A DNA stretch of 48,375 nucleotides from Gammaproteobacteria bacterium (GCA_017302255.1 JAFLDV010000032.1:1-48375), one strand, 5' to 3'. Shown: positions 1 through 7,782, counted from the stretch's first letter. The notes: generated from the letters alone by a model not told the origin. Program-made: numbers and translations.

Positions 1-341
1 AACACCTGATCGTAGGCACCAACATCATCCCAATCTTGTAAACTAACCGCTTCCGTACTCGCTTTGCCTTGCACTGGCGCCGCAAACCAATCCCGAAGTT
101 CACTACCCGCTTGTTTTCGCTGATAGAAAACCTGCTGACTGTCGGCAGACCAATAGGCTTGTTCTGGTTGTCTGCCCAACCAATCTGGATGAGCCATGGC
201 TTGTTTCATCGTCATTGGTGTCGAACCAACTGCGGCCTTTACTGTCACAGGTTCGGTAGGATTGACCGCTAATACCGTTGGCGCAAAGATAACGAGCGCA
301 CTTAGGCTTAGCGCTAACAGCGATTTTTGAGGTAGTTTCAT
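1..341 (-). CDS. S9 family (prolyl oligopeptidase-like) peptidase, N-terminal part, exported
   Basis: The gene starts at the ATG whose complement is 339-341 and runs off the left edge, so only about 113 codons are visible. The first ~25 residues are a signal peptide (basic MKLPQK, hydrophobic core, VLA before the mature VNPTEP). The following stretch, with MTMKQAMAHPDWLG, AYWSADSQQVFYQRK and ELRDWF, resembles the start of the beta-propeller domain of bacterial S9 (DPP IV-like) peptidases, which are periplasmic serine peptidases that cleave peptides near proline. The catalytic domain lies outside the window, so the assignment rests on N-terminal resemblance only. The upstream ribosome site is weak (TAAGAAC). 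The gene is read in the same direction as azoR, but a terminator separates them. Confidence 0.6.
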   Translation of the reverse strand, partial: MKLPQKSLLALSLSALVIFAPTVLAVNPTEPVTVKAAVGSTPMTMKQAMAHPDWLGRQPEQAYWSADSQQVFYQRKQAGSELRDWFAAPVQGKASTEAVSLQDWDDVGAYDQV

Positions 342-444
342 CGGTTTAGTTCTTAGAGTAAGGAATGAATTGTCACTTATACAAAGCAACTCAGAGAAAT
401 TCAACCTTCTGCGATACGATGCATCGCCAATCCGATGAACATCC

Positions 445-472
445 ATAAAAAAACCACCGCATTGCGGTGGTT
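445..472 (-). terminator. Rho-independent terminator of azoR
   Basis: AACCACCGC (452-460) pairs perfectly with GCGGTGGTT (464-472) around a 3-nt loop. On the minus strand the stem runs into a seven-T tract (complement of 447-453). It lies 33 nt past the azoR stop and before the S9 peptidase gene. Confidence 0.85.
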
Positions 473-504
473 GTTGAGTCTTCAATTACAGAGCAAATTA
501 GCGA

Positions 505-1122
505 TTAGGCGGCAATCTTAGCCGACACTTCACCAATTTGCGCTTTCGCAGCTGCCAGCGCCTGTTGCGCGCTATCAGCGCCCATATTGAGGCCTTCAGC
601 ATAGATAAAATGTAAGTCGGTTAAACCAATAAAACTAAAGAAGCTTTTCAAAAATGGCGTTTGACTGTCAGCAGGTAAATCTTTATAGATACCGCCGCGA
701 GTTGCGAAAAATATCACTGGTTTGTTCTGCAAAAGGCCAACTGGTCCCTGCTCGGTATATTTAAAAGTGATGCCAGCACGAGCCAGGCGGTCAAACCAAG
801 ACTTTAACTGAGTTGGCACTCCAAAGTTGTACATCGGCACGCCAACTAAAATAACATCAGCTGACTCGACTGCGGCGATAGCTTGGTCTGAAATTGCAGC
901 CAATGCTTGTTGTTCGGCCGAGCGATCGGCCACTGGCGTCATCCATGCTGCCAATTCAGGCATCGCCAGATGCGGATATGCATCGGCAGCTAAATCAACA
1001 TCTTCGCGGGCAAAGCCAGCAGGCAATGCTTGGATAAATTGCTCGATTAACTGGCTCGATTGACCTTTTTCACCACTCACCGAACTATTCACGACTAAAA
1101 CTTTTTTCATAGCACTTTTCAT
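505..1122 (-). CDS. azoR: FMN-dependent NADH-azoreductase
   Basis: This is a flavodoxin-fold quinone/azo-compound reductase of 205 residues, the usual length of the family. Collinear AzoR motifs are an N-terminal beta strand KVLVVNSSVSG, the FMN-binding PMYNFGVPTQLKSWFDR, ARAGITFKYTEQGPVGLL, and the second FMN loop ATRGGIY. AzoR enzymes reduce quinones and azo dyes with NADH in the cytoplasm and are linked to thiol and electrophile stress. The first ATG (1122) is preferred because AGGGG lies about 9 nt upstream; a second ATG four codons in gives MKKVLVV and is possible. The gene is divergent from the ECF sigma gene and shares its 5' region, so it could be a target of that sigma factor, although I see no matching promoter facing it. 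Confidence 0.9.
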   Translation of the reverse strand: MKSAMKKVLVVNSSVSGEKGQSSQLIEQFIQALPAGFAREDVDLAADAYPHLAMPELAAWMTPVADRSAEQQALAAISDQAIAAVESADVILVGVPMYNFGVPTQLKSWFDRLARAGITFKYTEQGPVGLLQNKPVIFFATRGGIYKDLPADSQTPFLKSFFSFIGLTDLHFIYAEGLNMGADSAQQALAAAKAQIGEVSAKIAA

Positions 1123-1257
1123 GTCAAAGCCCCTGCAGTTATTTATGGAAACATATGGATGTGTTCAATTGATGCGTGCAGTTTATCAACCACATTTTCG
1201 ACAAAAAAGCAGAATAAATCGCCAATAACGTTCGATTTTTTAATCTAAACAAAATAG

Positions 1258-1285
1258 TAATCCAAATTTCAACTTGCCGCGTATC
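1258..1285 (+). promoter_or_regulatory. Candidate ECF (RpoE/ChrR-type) promoter for the sigma-chrR unit
   Basis: TAATCC (1258-1263) is one mismatch from the TGATCC -35 element known for RpoE-ChrR systems. Sixteen nt later comes CGTATC (1280-1285), a plausible -10. Transcription would start near 1290-1293, which leaves no room for a ribosome site before the ATG at 1297 and favours the ATG at 1321. The match is by eye; autoregulation is inferred from the family. Confidence 0.4.
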
Positions 1286-1320
1286 TAATACCAACAATGT
1301 CGCGACTAAAGGTCATAATT

Positions 1321-1980
1321 ATGTTGGATCAACGCCGCACTTACGGGCATCATGCGAGTCAGTTTGCAAACAACTCGCCGGGACTTATGGATACGACAGA
1401 AACTGCGTCACCGCTTAACTTGGGCCAATGGGAAGAAGCATTGGGGTTAATCGCCATAAACCGCGACAAATCAGCTTACGCTGGTTTGTTCAACTACTTT
1501 GCCCCAAGACTTAAAGCGTTCGGCATCAAGATGTTTGGCAATGAGCAACAAGCGATGGAGATGGTGCAGGACACCATGCTAAACGTTTGGCAAAAAGCTG
1601 CGTTGTTTGATCCAACTCGCGGTTGTGCTTCGACTTGGATTTACACCATCGCCCGGAACGTCCGTTTTGACATGCTGCGCAAGAAGCAAAGTCGAAAAGA
1701 TGATATTAGCGCTGACGATTTGTGGAGTGATGGCGATTATCCAGAGCAAGAAGATTTACAGAGCCATAGTTGGGATCTGTATATCATTGCCGAGAAAATT
1801 GCGCCGCATTTTGCAGCATTACCGCCAGCACAACGTGTTGTGATGGAAAAAGTATATTTAGAAGAAAATTCACATCAAGAAGTCGCAGAGCAACTCGGGA
1901 TCCCGTTAGGTACCGTGAAATCGCGGATCCGTTTGGCTTTAGATAGATTAAGAGAGGCAGTCGATGGGCAACAGCGTTAA
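1321..1980 (+). CDS. ECF sigma factor of the RpoE-ChrR type (ECF11-like)
   Basis: This is an alternative sigma factor that directs RNA polymerase to stress promoters. Region 2 is visible as YAGLFNYFAPRLKAFG followed by QAMEMVQDTMLNVWQ and STWIYTIARNVRFDMLR; region 4 as LPPAQRVVMEKVYLEENSH and the helix-turn-helix PLGTVKSRIRLALDRLREA. The group assignment comes from its partner: the next gene, overlapping by 17 nt, encodes a ChrR-type zinc anti-sigma with cupin domain. In Rhodobacter this pair answers singlet oxygen and organic peroxides. I chose the ATG at 1321 (219 residues) because AAAGG sits 8 nt upstream; an in-frame ATG at 1297 has no ribosome site, and one at 1387 would give a more family-typical N-terminus. 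Confidence 0.85.
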   Translation: MLDQRRTYGHHASQFANNSPGLMDTTETASPLNLGQWEEALGLIAINRDKSAYAGLFNYFAPRLKAFGIKMFGNEQQAMEMVQDTMLNVWQKAALFDPTRGCASTWIYTIARNVRFDMLRKKQSRKDDISADDLWSDGDYPEQEDLQSHSWDLYIIAEKIAPHFAALPPAQRVVMEKVYLEENSHQEVAEQLGIPLGTVKSRIRLALDRLREAVDGQQR

Positions 1981-2644
1981 ACATCACCCAAGTTTAAGTT
2001 TGTTGGAACAATTCTGTGACGGTAGTTTGACTCCAGAAGTCGCACTGTTGGTCGCGACACATTTGGATTTTTGTCCTCATTGTCAGCGCCTTAGTAAAGA
2101 TATCGAAGCAGACTTAGCCTGTAGCTTTGCAGCAGCACCGGTAGCAGCAGGTCAAGATGATTGGTTAAGTATGATGCAACAGGTTCTTGCCGAAGCTGAA
2201 ACTACCGCCAAGCCAGTAACGCCATCAACAGATCCGGTTGTGACCAATTTAGAAGTTGGTGGACATCAGTTTGAATTGCCACGTGCTCTTCAGCGTCTGA
2301 GTAGCAAACGCAGCAAATGGCTTACGCTTGGTGGTATTGCGACGGCTAGGCTACCTTCGGGCGAGCCTCATCATATTTCATTATTGTTTATCGACAAGAA
2401 CACCGCAGTGCCACAACATACCCACAAAGGTTTAGAAATGACCTTAGTGCTGGCGGGTGAAATGGTTGATGAACAAGGCCGTTATGTCCCTGGTGATTTG
2501 ATTATCAATACTCCAGATGACACCCATACACCACGCAACGTCAGCGATGACCCTTGTTTATGTTTGTCGGTGTTAAGCGCGCCATTGCAGTTCAAGCAAG
2601 GCATGACCAGACTACTGAATCCATTGCAGCGATTTTTTTACTAG
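1964..2644 (+). CDS. chrR: ChrR-type anti-sigma factor with zinc-binding and cupin domains
   Basis: This protein is predicted to hold the upstream ECF sigma factor inactive until a stress signal. The N-terminal anti-sigma domain has the zinc motif with His33, Cys37 and Cys40, plus His7/His8 near the start. The C-terminal cupin has His152, His154, Glu158 and His188; this spacing (2, 4, 30) is the same as I recall for the metal ligands of Rhodobacter ChrR, which supports a true ChrR rather than a generic cupin. Length is 226 residues. The start overlaps the sigma gene (ATGGGCAACAGCGTTAA), with AGAGAGG upstream, so the two are probably translationally coupled. A bidirectional terminator follows, so this is a two-gene unit without the photolyase or cfa genes often found beside such pairs. 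Confidence 0.9.
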   Translation: MGNSVKHHPSLSLLEQFCDGSLTPEVALLVATHLDFCPHCQRLSKDIEADLACSFAAAPVAAGQDDWLSMMQQVLAEAETTAKPVTPSTDPVVTNLEVGGHQFELPRALQRLSSKRSKWLTLGGIATARLPSGEPHHISLLFIDKNTAVPQHTHKGLEMTLVLAGEMVDEQGRYVPGDLIINTPDDTHTPRNVSDDPCLCLSVLSAPLQFKQGMTRLLNPLQRFFY

Positions 2645-2668
2645 TCACTACGCCTAGGCCTCAAAAGC

Positions 2669-2698
2669 AAAAACCGCCATTACTGGCGGTTTTTTTAT
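2669..2698. terminator. Bidirectional terminator between chrR and the triple-domain sulfur gene
   Basis: AACCGCCA / TGGCGGTT stem with a 3-nt loop, flanked by A5 on the left and T8 on the right. It serves chrR on the plus strand and, with a shorter T tract, the convergent gene ending at 2730. Confidence 0.85.
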
Positions 2699-2729
2699 TG
2701 TCTCGAATTACATTTTTAGCTAACTGCAG

Positions 2730-5021
2730 CTAGCAGAGCAAAGCAATACCACCTTTGAGGTTATACACTTCGGCAAATCCAGCTCTGTTGAGGATTTTCG
2801 CTGCTAACAAGCTACGATTGCCTGAACGGCATACCAACAACAGGCGCTGCGATGCATAGAGTTCTTGCTGCATCAGCGACCAGCAAATTCGTGACAGCGG
2901 CACATGCACAACTTTTGTTGTGGCCGGAATATAGGGCCCCAACTGCCCCGCGCTTTGCTCGTAGCCCTCTCGCACATCAACCACCAAGCAATCTGGATAC
3001 TTCGCCAAAAACAGATCTAGCTGCTGACACTCGACGATAGCTTTGGCATCTGACAGATTGACTTCAACAATACCGCATTGGTATTGCGCTGATTGCGCAA
3101 GCTGGCAACTTTGTTTATTGATTTCATCCAACCAATGTTGCGTTGGTAACTGCGCAGCCAACAGCTGGGCAAGTAACGGTTGTTCAGCGCATGCAATGTT
3201 CCAGGTAGTGAAGAATCGCTGTGCGTAGTCATGACTCGACAATAATACCGTGTCGTCAGCGATGCGTTGCTTTAATGCCAGTAAGCTCTGCACAAAGGCG
3301 TTTGCATCGGCATCTGGTAAATCCAAACGACCACAACCGCCAGGCAGCAACAGATCTCCGACAAATGCGCCAAGCAATTGCTCGCCGCGCCATAGCAATA
3401 AGCTGCGGCTGTCACTGCTATGTCCTGGCGTAGCCAGCTGCTCTAATCGATATTGACCGCAGTTAATTTCATTCTGACCACTAGGCCAGCCAAGGTTGTG
3501 ATCAGCTGCGGCCTCTGGTTTTAGCAGTGCCAGTAAATCAGCCCGAGCAGATTGATGATCTTGATGTTGATGGGTATCAAGCACGGCTAAGAGTGTTAAG
3601 CCTTGCCCCTGTACTAGGTTCGCCAAGCGATTTGCCAATGGCGCAACCGGATCAATAATAACCGCTTGGCGACTTTGTTCGCAGACCAAAAGGTAACTAC
3701 ACATGTCCTCATGTTTAAGCTGAGTCACCCCACAACATTGGTCTGTGTCTGTACTTAAAACATCTGAAAGCACTAAACAACATTGCCGCACCACCGGCGT
3801 CAATCGATGCAAGGCAGCGCAAGCTTGGTCAATTTGAGTTTGGGTTGTCGCCGGACCAAATGACATACGAATAGCACCTTGACTGCGCCAAGGTTCAAGT
3901 CCCATCGCATCAAGCACAAAACTTGTCGGCACTTTGGAGCTACAGGCAGAACCTGAACTAACCCGAATACCAGCGGCATCAAATAAATCCATGATATCTT
4001 TGCTATAAAAGCCCGGCACCGCAAAATTAATGGTGGTTGGCACTATATAGGGCTCATCACTATTTAATACCAAATCCGGATATAGTTCGCGCAGTGCAGC
4101 CAACAATTGCGCCCGAAAGCGCCACAGCGTCGCTTCGTTTTGAAAGACGGAATCGGTAGATTTTAATAATTCAGAAAAAATCGCATGCAGCGCAGCAATA
4201 CCCGGCAAGTTTTCGGTGCCAGAGCGCAAACCACCTTCTTGTCCGCCACCGGCGATAAAAGGCTGATACGGTGAACCTTGCCGAACGTATAAAAAGCCAA
4301 TGCCTTTGGGTGCATAAAGTTTATGACCGCTAAATGGCGCATAGTCGATGCTAGTATTGGCGATATCTAACGACATTTTGCCTAGCGCTTGGACACAATC
4401 AACCATCCAGCGGACATCTTTATTCACCCGCCGAATCAGCTGTTCGAGCGCCAGCAAATCCTGCTTAACTCCTGTTTCGTTGTTGGCGGCCATAGTGCAA
4501 ACCATTGCCGCCTTTGGCAACAATAGCTCCAGAGCCTTCAAATCGAGAATACCATGTTGGTCAACCGGGATTGCCTGAACTGTCGCATTCAACTGCAGCA
4601 CCGCATTCCAATGCTTTAAACTTTCCGGCACCGCTTTATGTTCGGTCGCGCCATACAACAGCAAAGTTTCTGGACCACCAAGTCCCCGCCGTTTTGCATC
4701 GGACAAAGCCGAAACAATTGAGGTTTGGATACCTTCAGTTGCGCCAGAGGTAAATACAATTTGTCCGCTACTGGCGCCAATAACTTGTCTTGCCAGCTGA
4801 CGAGTGGCTTCGAGCTCAACTTTCGCTTTAATGCCGGTGCTGTGACTACTGCTTGGATTGCCAAAGCATGTTTGCATGTGATGCATCACAGCCTCTGCCG
4901 CACATGGCAAAACCGGCGTCGTCGCGTTGTGATCGAGATAAATTTCGATGTGACGACCGCTCGTTTCCGGTAAGCATGATTTGGCAAGTTCAGCATTAGG
5001 TGTCGTGACAGACGTATTCAT
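2730..5021 (-). CDS. Three-domain sulfur protein: cysteine desulfurase + MBL-fold persulfide dioxygenase-like + rhodanese
   Basis: One 763-residue reading frame carries three sulfur-handling domains. Residues ~26-408 are a class V PLP enzyme of the IscS/NifS group: TEHKAV with His128, SGHKLYAPKG with the PLP lysine Lys234, GGGQEGGLRSGTEN, and SSGSACSS with catalytic Cys360. Residues ~430-620 are a metallo-beta-lactamase fold: THQHQDH (His484, His486, Asp488, His489), TPGHSSDS (His534), GDLLLPGG (Asp556) and SSHDY (His597), as in persulfide dioxygenases and glyoxalase II. Residues ~660-763 are a rhodanese with DVREGYE and the active-site loop CRSGNRS (Cys731). All key residues are present, so each domain could be active. 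CstB-type proteins join the last two domains; adding a desulfurase in front is unusual. The linker has two CC pairs (414-415, 429-430). The start has AAAGG upstream. No iscU or other Fe-S gene is nearby, which argues against a dedicated cluster-assembly role. Function is inferred. Confidence 0.85.
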   Translation of the reverse strand: MNTSVTTPNAELAKSCLPETSGRHIEIYLDHNATTPVLPCAAEAVMHHMQTCFGNPSSSHSTGIKAKVELEATRQLARQVIGASSGQIVFTSGATEGIQTSIVSALSDAKRRGLGGPETLLLYGATEHKAVPESLKHWNAVLQLNATVQAIPVDQHGILDLKALELLLPKAAMVCTMAANNETGVKQDLLALEQLIRRVNKDVRWMVDCVQALGKMSLDIANTSIDYAPFSGHKLYAPKGIGFLYVRQGSPYQPFIAGGGQEGGLRSGTENLPGIAALHAIFSELLKSTDSVFQNEATLWRFRAQLLAALRELYPDLVLNSDEPYIVPTTINFAVPGFYSKDIMDLFDAAGIRVSSGSACSSKVPTSFVLDAMGLEPWRSQGAIRMSFGPATTQTQIDQACAALHRLTPVVRQCCLVLSDVLSTDTDQCCGVTQLKHEDMCSYLLVCEQSRQAVIIDPVAPLANRLANLVQGQGLTLLAVLDTHQHQDHQSARADLLALLKPEAAADHNLGWPSGQNEINCGQYRLEQLATPGHSSDSRSLLLWRGEQLLGAFVGDLLLPGGCGRLDLPDADANAFVQSLLALKQRIADDTVLLSSHDYAQRFFTTWNIACAEQPLLAQLLAAQLPTQHWLDEINKQSCQLAQSAQYQCGIVEVNLSDAKAIVECQQLDLFLAKYPDCLVVDVREGYEQSAGQLGPYIPATTKVVHVPLSRICWSLMQQELYASQRLLLVCRSGNRSLLAAKILNRAGFAEVYNLKGGIALLC

Positions 5022-5046
5022 CAGCCCAGCCTTTTTATAACCAATA

Positions 5047-5063
5047 GGAATAACTTATATTCC
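5047..5063. promoter_or_regulatory. Inverted repeat, candidate operator of the triple-domain sulfur gene
   Basis: GGAATA (5047-5052) and TATTCC (5058-5063) form a perfect 6-bp inverted repeat with a 5-nt spacer, 26 nt upstream of the start codon at 5021. The position fits a repressor site over the -10 region. The A+T-rich form is compatible with small winged-helix regulators such as the ArsR-family sulfane-sulfur sensors (BigR/SqrR), but the regulator is a guess. Confidence 0.35.
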
Positions 5064-5252
5064 ATCATGATAAGCAATTGCCGGCGGTTCGACAAGCACT
5101 ACACCGCAATCGATCGAGCAATCAGGCTAACCATAGCTGCCTGTGACTGAAAATGCATTAGCCATAGTGGTAGGACGAATATTGGTTGCTTGGAAAAATG
5201 TCCATTAAACTTGCAACCACTGTCGCAGGTATTCGCTATTGCAGAAAAAGAG

Positions 5253-5285
5253 CATAAAAAAACTCCGCAATTGCGGAGCTTTTCA
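5253..5285 (-). terminator. Terminator of fadR
   Basis: CTCCGCAATTGCGGAG (5263-5278) is a perfect self-complementary stem. On the minus strand it is followed by seven T residues (complement of 5256-5262). It lies 43 nt past the fadR stop. Confidence 0.85.
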
Positions 5286-5328
5286 AGCTGATGATTCTTT
5301 ACTTAGCGACAGTAAATTATTCGACTAA

Positions 5329-6045
5329 TTATTCAACTAAGTCTTTTGGAATATCCGGTCTTAACGCCGACCAAACTCGTCCTGACTCTTTACCGTATTT
5401 GCGTACAGCAAGGACAACTTCATCATGTTTACCCGCTTCTGCGTATAACTTCAGCTGGTGATAGTATTTTCTTGCTAACTCACGTGATTCTGGTTGCGAG
5501 AAATAGAAAGTCGCAATTTTACGGTATAAACCGCGGAAACCATTGAGGATCAATACATAAATACGGTTTGCTGAATGCAGGGCCAACTCGTGATTTAAGT
5601 TGTAATCAAAATCAGCAAAGGCGGTTGGAGTGTCTTCTAACTGCTCGGCGCCAGCAAAGGCTGCGATTGCTTGTTCACGATGGTTTTTCACTGCACCACG
5701 AATGTAGATTGCGCTGATGTTGGTGCGCGCAGACAATAACTCGTCAACTAACTCTGGCATCCGCTCTTCATCTAAGCGCGCCAAAGTCTCGAGAATATTT
5801 AATCCAGAGGTTTCCCAGAAGTTATTCACTTTGGTTGGTTTACCGTGCTGAATAGTCAACCAACCATCACGAGCCAAACGCTGCAATACTTCACGAAGCG
5901 TGGTTCTGGTCACGCCAATCAACTCTGACAATTCACGTTCAGCCGGCAGAATAGAGCCCGGGGCGAATTTTCCGTTCCAAATGGATTCAACGATATATTC
6001 TTCAGCAAACCCTGCTGGGCTCTGTGCTTTAATCAGGTTAGTCAT
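5329..6045 (-). CDS. fadR: Fatty-acid-responsive transcription factor FadR (GntR family)
   Basis: FadR represses beta-oxidation genes and activates unsaturated fatty-acid synthesis; long-chain acyl-CoA releases it from DNA. At 238 residues it matches E. coli FadR. The N-terminal winged helix-turn-helix is clear ([18 protein letters not shown], then [16 protein letters not shown] and [11 protein letters not shown]), and the all-helical acyl-CoA-binding C-terminal half shows the FadR-specific run [19 protein letters not shown] and [13 protein letters not shown]. The gene stands alone with its own terminator and is divergent from dsbB. A likely target lies in this window: the palindrome ACAGGTCTGACCTGT 27 nt upstream of fadI. 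No FadR box is visible upstream of fadR itself. Confidence 0.95.
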   Translation of the reverse strand: MTNLIKAQSPAGFAEEYIVESIWNGKFAPGSILPAERELSELIGVTRTTLREVLQRLARDGWLTIQHGKPTKVNNFWETSGLNILETLARLDEERMPELVDELLSARTNISAIYIRGAVKNHREQAIAAFAGAEQLEDTPTAFADFDYNLNHELALHSANRIYVLILNGFRGLYRKIATFYFSQPESRELARKYYHQLKLYAEAGKHDEVVLAVRKYGKESGRVWSALRPDIPKDLVE

Positions 6046-6229
6046 CCGGATCTGTCCGTTTTTGTTGTGATTTTAGTTAACTTTGGCACTGATTGTACCA
6101 GACCAAGGGCAGTTCACAAGCACCCTTCTACAAAATGCCGCATCATACTGATGGCAAAGGTTGTTTTCACACGCAATTTCGCTTAGATTGTCGGCTGGAA
6201 ATAATAACCCGACTAACAAGGGAAATCAG

Positions 6230-6763
6230 ATGTTTGCAGCTGTGGCTCGTTGGCCTAAACAACGCTGGCCTTGGATCCTTCTCACTGTCTCATCCAGTGC
6301 ATTATTGCTTATCGCTTTGTATTTCCAATATGGTATGGGATTAGCACCATGTATCATGTGTGTTTACCAGCGTTTTGCGCTTTGCGGTATCATCATCGCA
6401 GGCCTAATTGGTAGTTTTGGCTATCAATCGGTGTTTGGTCGCTGGTTGGGTTATGTTAGCTGGATAGTTGGTGCCGGTTGGGGTTTGAAAATAGCCCATG
6501 ACCAAGTGGTAAATGAACAAGTTGTTGCCAGTGGCGGATTTTCTACCTGTGCCTTATTCCCAGAGTTTCCAACGTGGTTGCCTTTAAATGAATGGATACC
6601 TGCGGTTTTTCACCCAACAGGTATGTGCGGCGAGATCTTATGGACTTTCCTAGGCTACTCAATGCCGTTTTGGATGCGCATTGTATTTGCAGTTTATTTG
6701 CTGGTTGCCATCATCATTCTGGCAAGCCAATTGAAGAAGCATAAATACAATCCGTATGACTAG
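6230..6763 (+). CDS. dsbB: Disulfide bond formation protein B
   Basis: This inner-membrane quinone reductase re-oxidises periplasmic DsbA and passes the electrons to ubiquinone. Both essential cysteine pairs are present: Cys41-Cys44 in the first periplasmic loop (APCIMCVYQR) and Cys107 and Cys133 in the second (FSTCALFPEF ... HPTGMCGE). Four hydrophobic helices fit the family topology (about 16-34, 48-64, 70-88, 145-168). I place the start at the ATG at 6230 (177 residues, MFAAVARWPKQRW) because AAGGGA precedes it and it matches the family N-terminus; a longer frame opening at 6161 adds a 23-residue non-conserved tail. The gene is monocistronic, divergent from fadR and ends at a strong bidirectional terminator. 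Confidence 0.95.
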   Translation: MFAAVARWPKQRWPWILLTVSSSALLLIALYFQYGMGLAPCIMCVYQRFALCGIIIAGLIGSFGYQSVFGRWLGYVSWIVGAGWGLKIAHDQVVNEQVVASGGFSTCALFPEFPTWLPLNEWIPAVFHPTGMCGEILWTFLGYSMPFWMRIVFAVYLLVAIIILASQLKKHKYNPYD

Positions 6764-6784
6764 ATTGCCTGCAAAGCAGTCAAG

Positions 6785-6812
6785 AAAAAACCGCCTTTCG
6801 GCGGTTTTTTTA
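6785..6812. terminator. Bidirectional terminator between dsbB and fklB
   Basis: AAAAAACCGCC / GGCGGTTTTTT stem with a short TTTC loop, T-rich in both directions; serves the convergent dsbB and fklB. Confidence 0.9.
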
Positions 6813-7427
6813 TTACAGAATTGCTAACAACTCAACATCAAAAATCAAAGCGCTATATGGCTTGATTGCACCACCAGCACCACGCTCGCCGTAAGCTAAG
6901 TTGTGTGGGATGTATAAGCGGTATTTCGCGCCAACAGGCATTAACTGTAATGCTTCTGTCCAACCAGCAATTACGCCAGATACTGGGAATTCAGCAGGTT
7001 GGCCACGATTGTATGACGAGTCAAACACTGTACCGTCAATTAAAGTACCGTGGTAATGCGTACGAACTTTATCAGCACGCGTTGGTTTTTGGCCTTCACC
7101 TGCGTTGATGATTTCATACTGTAAACCAGAAGCAGTGGTAACGATCCCTGGTTTTTTCGCGTTTTCTGCAAGGAAAGCATCACCAGCGCCTGCTGCAACT
7201 TTCGCTTGAGCTTCTTGCTCAGCTTGCATGCGCTCGCTAATTACTTCAAAAGCTGCACGAATTTGCGCTTCGGTAACTTCAGGCTCGGTGCCACCAAAAG
7301 CAGCAGCTAAACCAGCGGCAACAGCGGTAATATCTAAACCATCAAATGGGTTATCAGCCAATTGCTGACCCATTTGCAAACCGATACCGTAGCTCGCGTG
7401 TTGTTCAAGCGTTGTGAATTTTGACAT
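6813..7427 (-). CDS. fklB: FKBP-type peptidyl-prolyl cis-trans isomerase FklB (FKBP22)
   Basis: This enzyme catalyses prolyl isomerisation during protein folding. The N-terminal dimerisation domain starts with the FklB-typical ASYGIGLQMGQQL and runs to about residue 95, followed by ENAKKPGIVTTASGLQYE and the FKBP domain (VRTHYHGTLIDGTVFDSS, RGQPAEFPVSGVIAGWTEAL, MPVGAKYRLYIPHNLAYGER). The sequence is collinear with E. coli FklB almost end to end. No signal peptide is visible, so it is cytoplasmic like E. coli FklB. The ATG at 7427 (204 residues) is chosen over a GTG three codons upstream because it matches the family start. It lies 79 nt downstream of yfcL on the same strand with no clear terminator between them, so read-through from the yfcL unit is possible. 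Confidence 0.95.
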   Translation of the reverse strand: MSKFTTLEQHASYGIGLQMGQQLADNPFDGLDITAVAAGLAAAFGGTEPEVTEAQIRAAFEVISERMQAEQEAQAKVAAGAGDAFLAENAKKPGIVTTASGLQYEIINAGEGQKPTRADKVRTHYHGTLIDGTVFDSSYNRGQPAEFPVSGVIAGWTEALQLMPVGAKYRLYIPHNLAYGERGAGGAIKPYSALIFDVELLAIL

Positions 7428-7506
7428 AACTATCACTTTTAAAATTGCGCAAAAGCGCTGTTAATAAACACCAGTGACCAAGGACACTGCCATTGAAAAA
7501 TTTGGG

Positions 7507-7782
7507 CTATAGTGCTTGGATTTTTTGCCAAATCGATTGCACTAACAACTCATCTGAATGATTTAACTCACCATTTTCCATAGCAACAGCCAAACTCGCG
7601 TCAACTGCCGTCATGATATCGTCGGCACTAAATGCTTGTTCAGTTAGTTGCAACTGTCCTACTGCTAAATCAACGTGGCCACGTAAATAACCGCTGGCAA
7701 ATAATTCGTCATCCGATAATTGCGCGACACTGTTATCAAAGTAATCGGACATTTGACTGATTTTAACTAGAGCTGAGTTCAT
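7507..7782 (-). CDS. yfcL: YfcL family protein
   Basis: This small protein of 91 residues has no established function. The family signature SDDELFASGYLRGHVDLA is nearly identical to that of E. coli YfcL, and the C-terminal half keeps the helical ELNHSDELLVQSIWQKI pattern. It is predicted to be cytoplasmic and helical, with no signal peptide or membrane segment. The start codon overlaps the stop of the upstream ATP-NAD kinase family gene by 4 nt (ATGA), so the two are translationally coupled. In E. coli yfcL sits in the same aroC/mnmC/fabB neighbourhood, and here aroC is about 4 kb away, so the association is partly kept. Confidence 0.9.
   Translation of the reverse strand: MNSALVKISQMSDYFDNSVAQLSDDELFASGYLRGHVDLAVGQLQLTEQAFSADDIMTAVDASLAVAMENGELNHSDELLVQSIWQKIQAL

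Larger units (their letters stand above)
5022..5328. other. Intergenic region between the triple-domain gene and fadR
   Basis: This 307-bp gap holds the fadR terminator (5253-5285), an inverted repeat just upstream of the triple-domain gene (5047-5063), and presumably that gene's promoter. I find no convincing small gene in the remaining A+T-rich ~170 bp. Confidence 0.6.
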
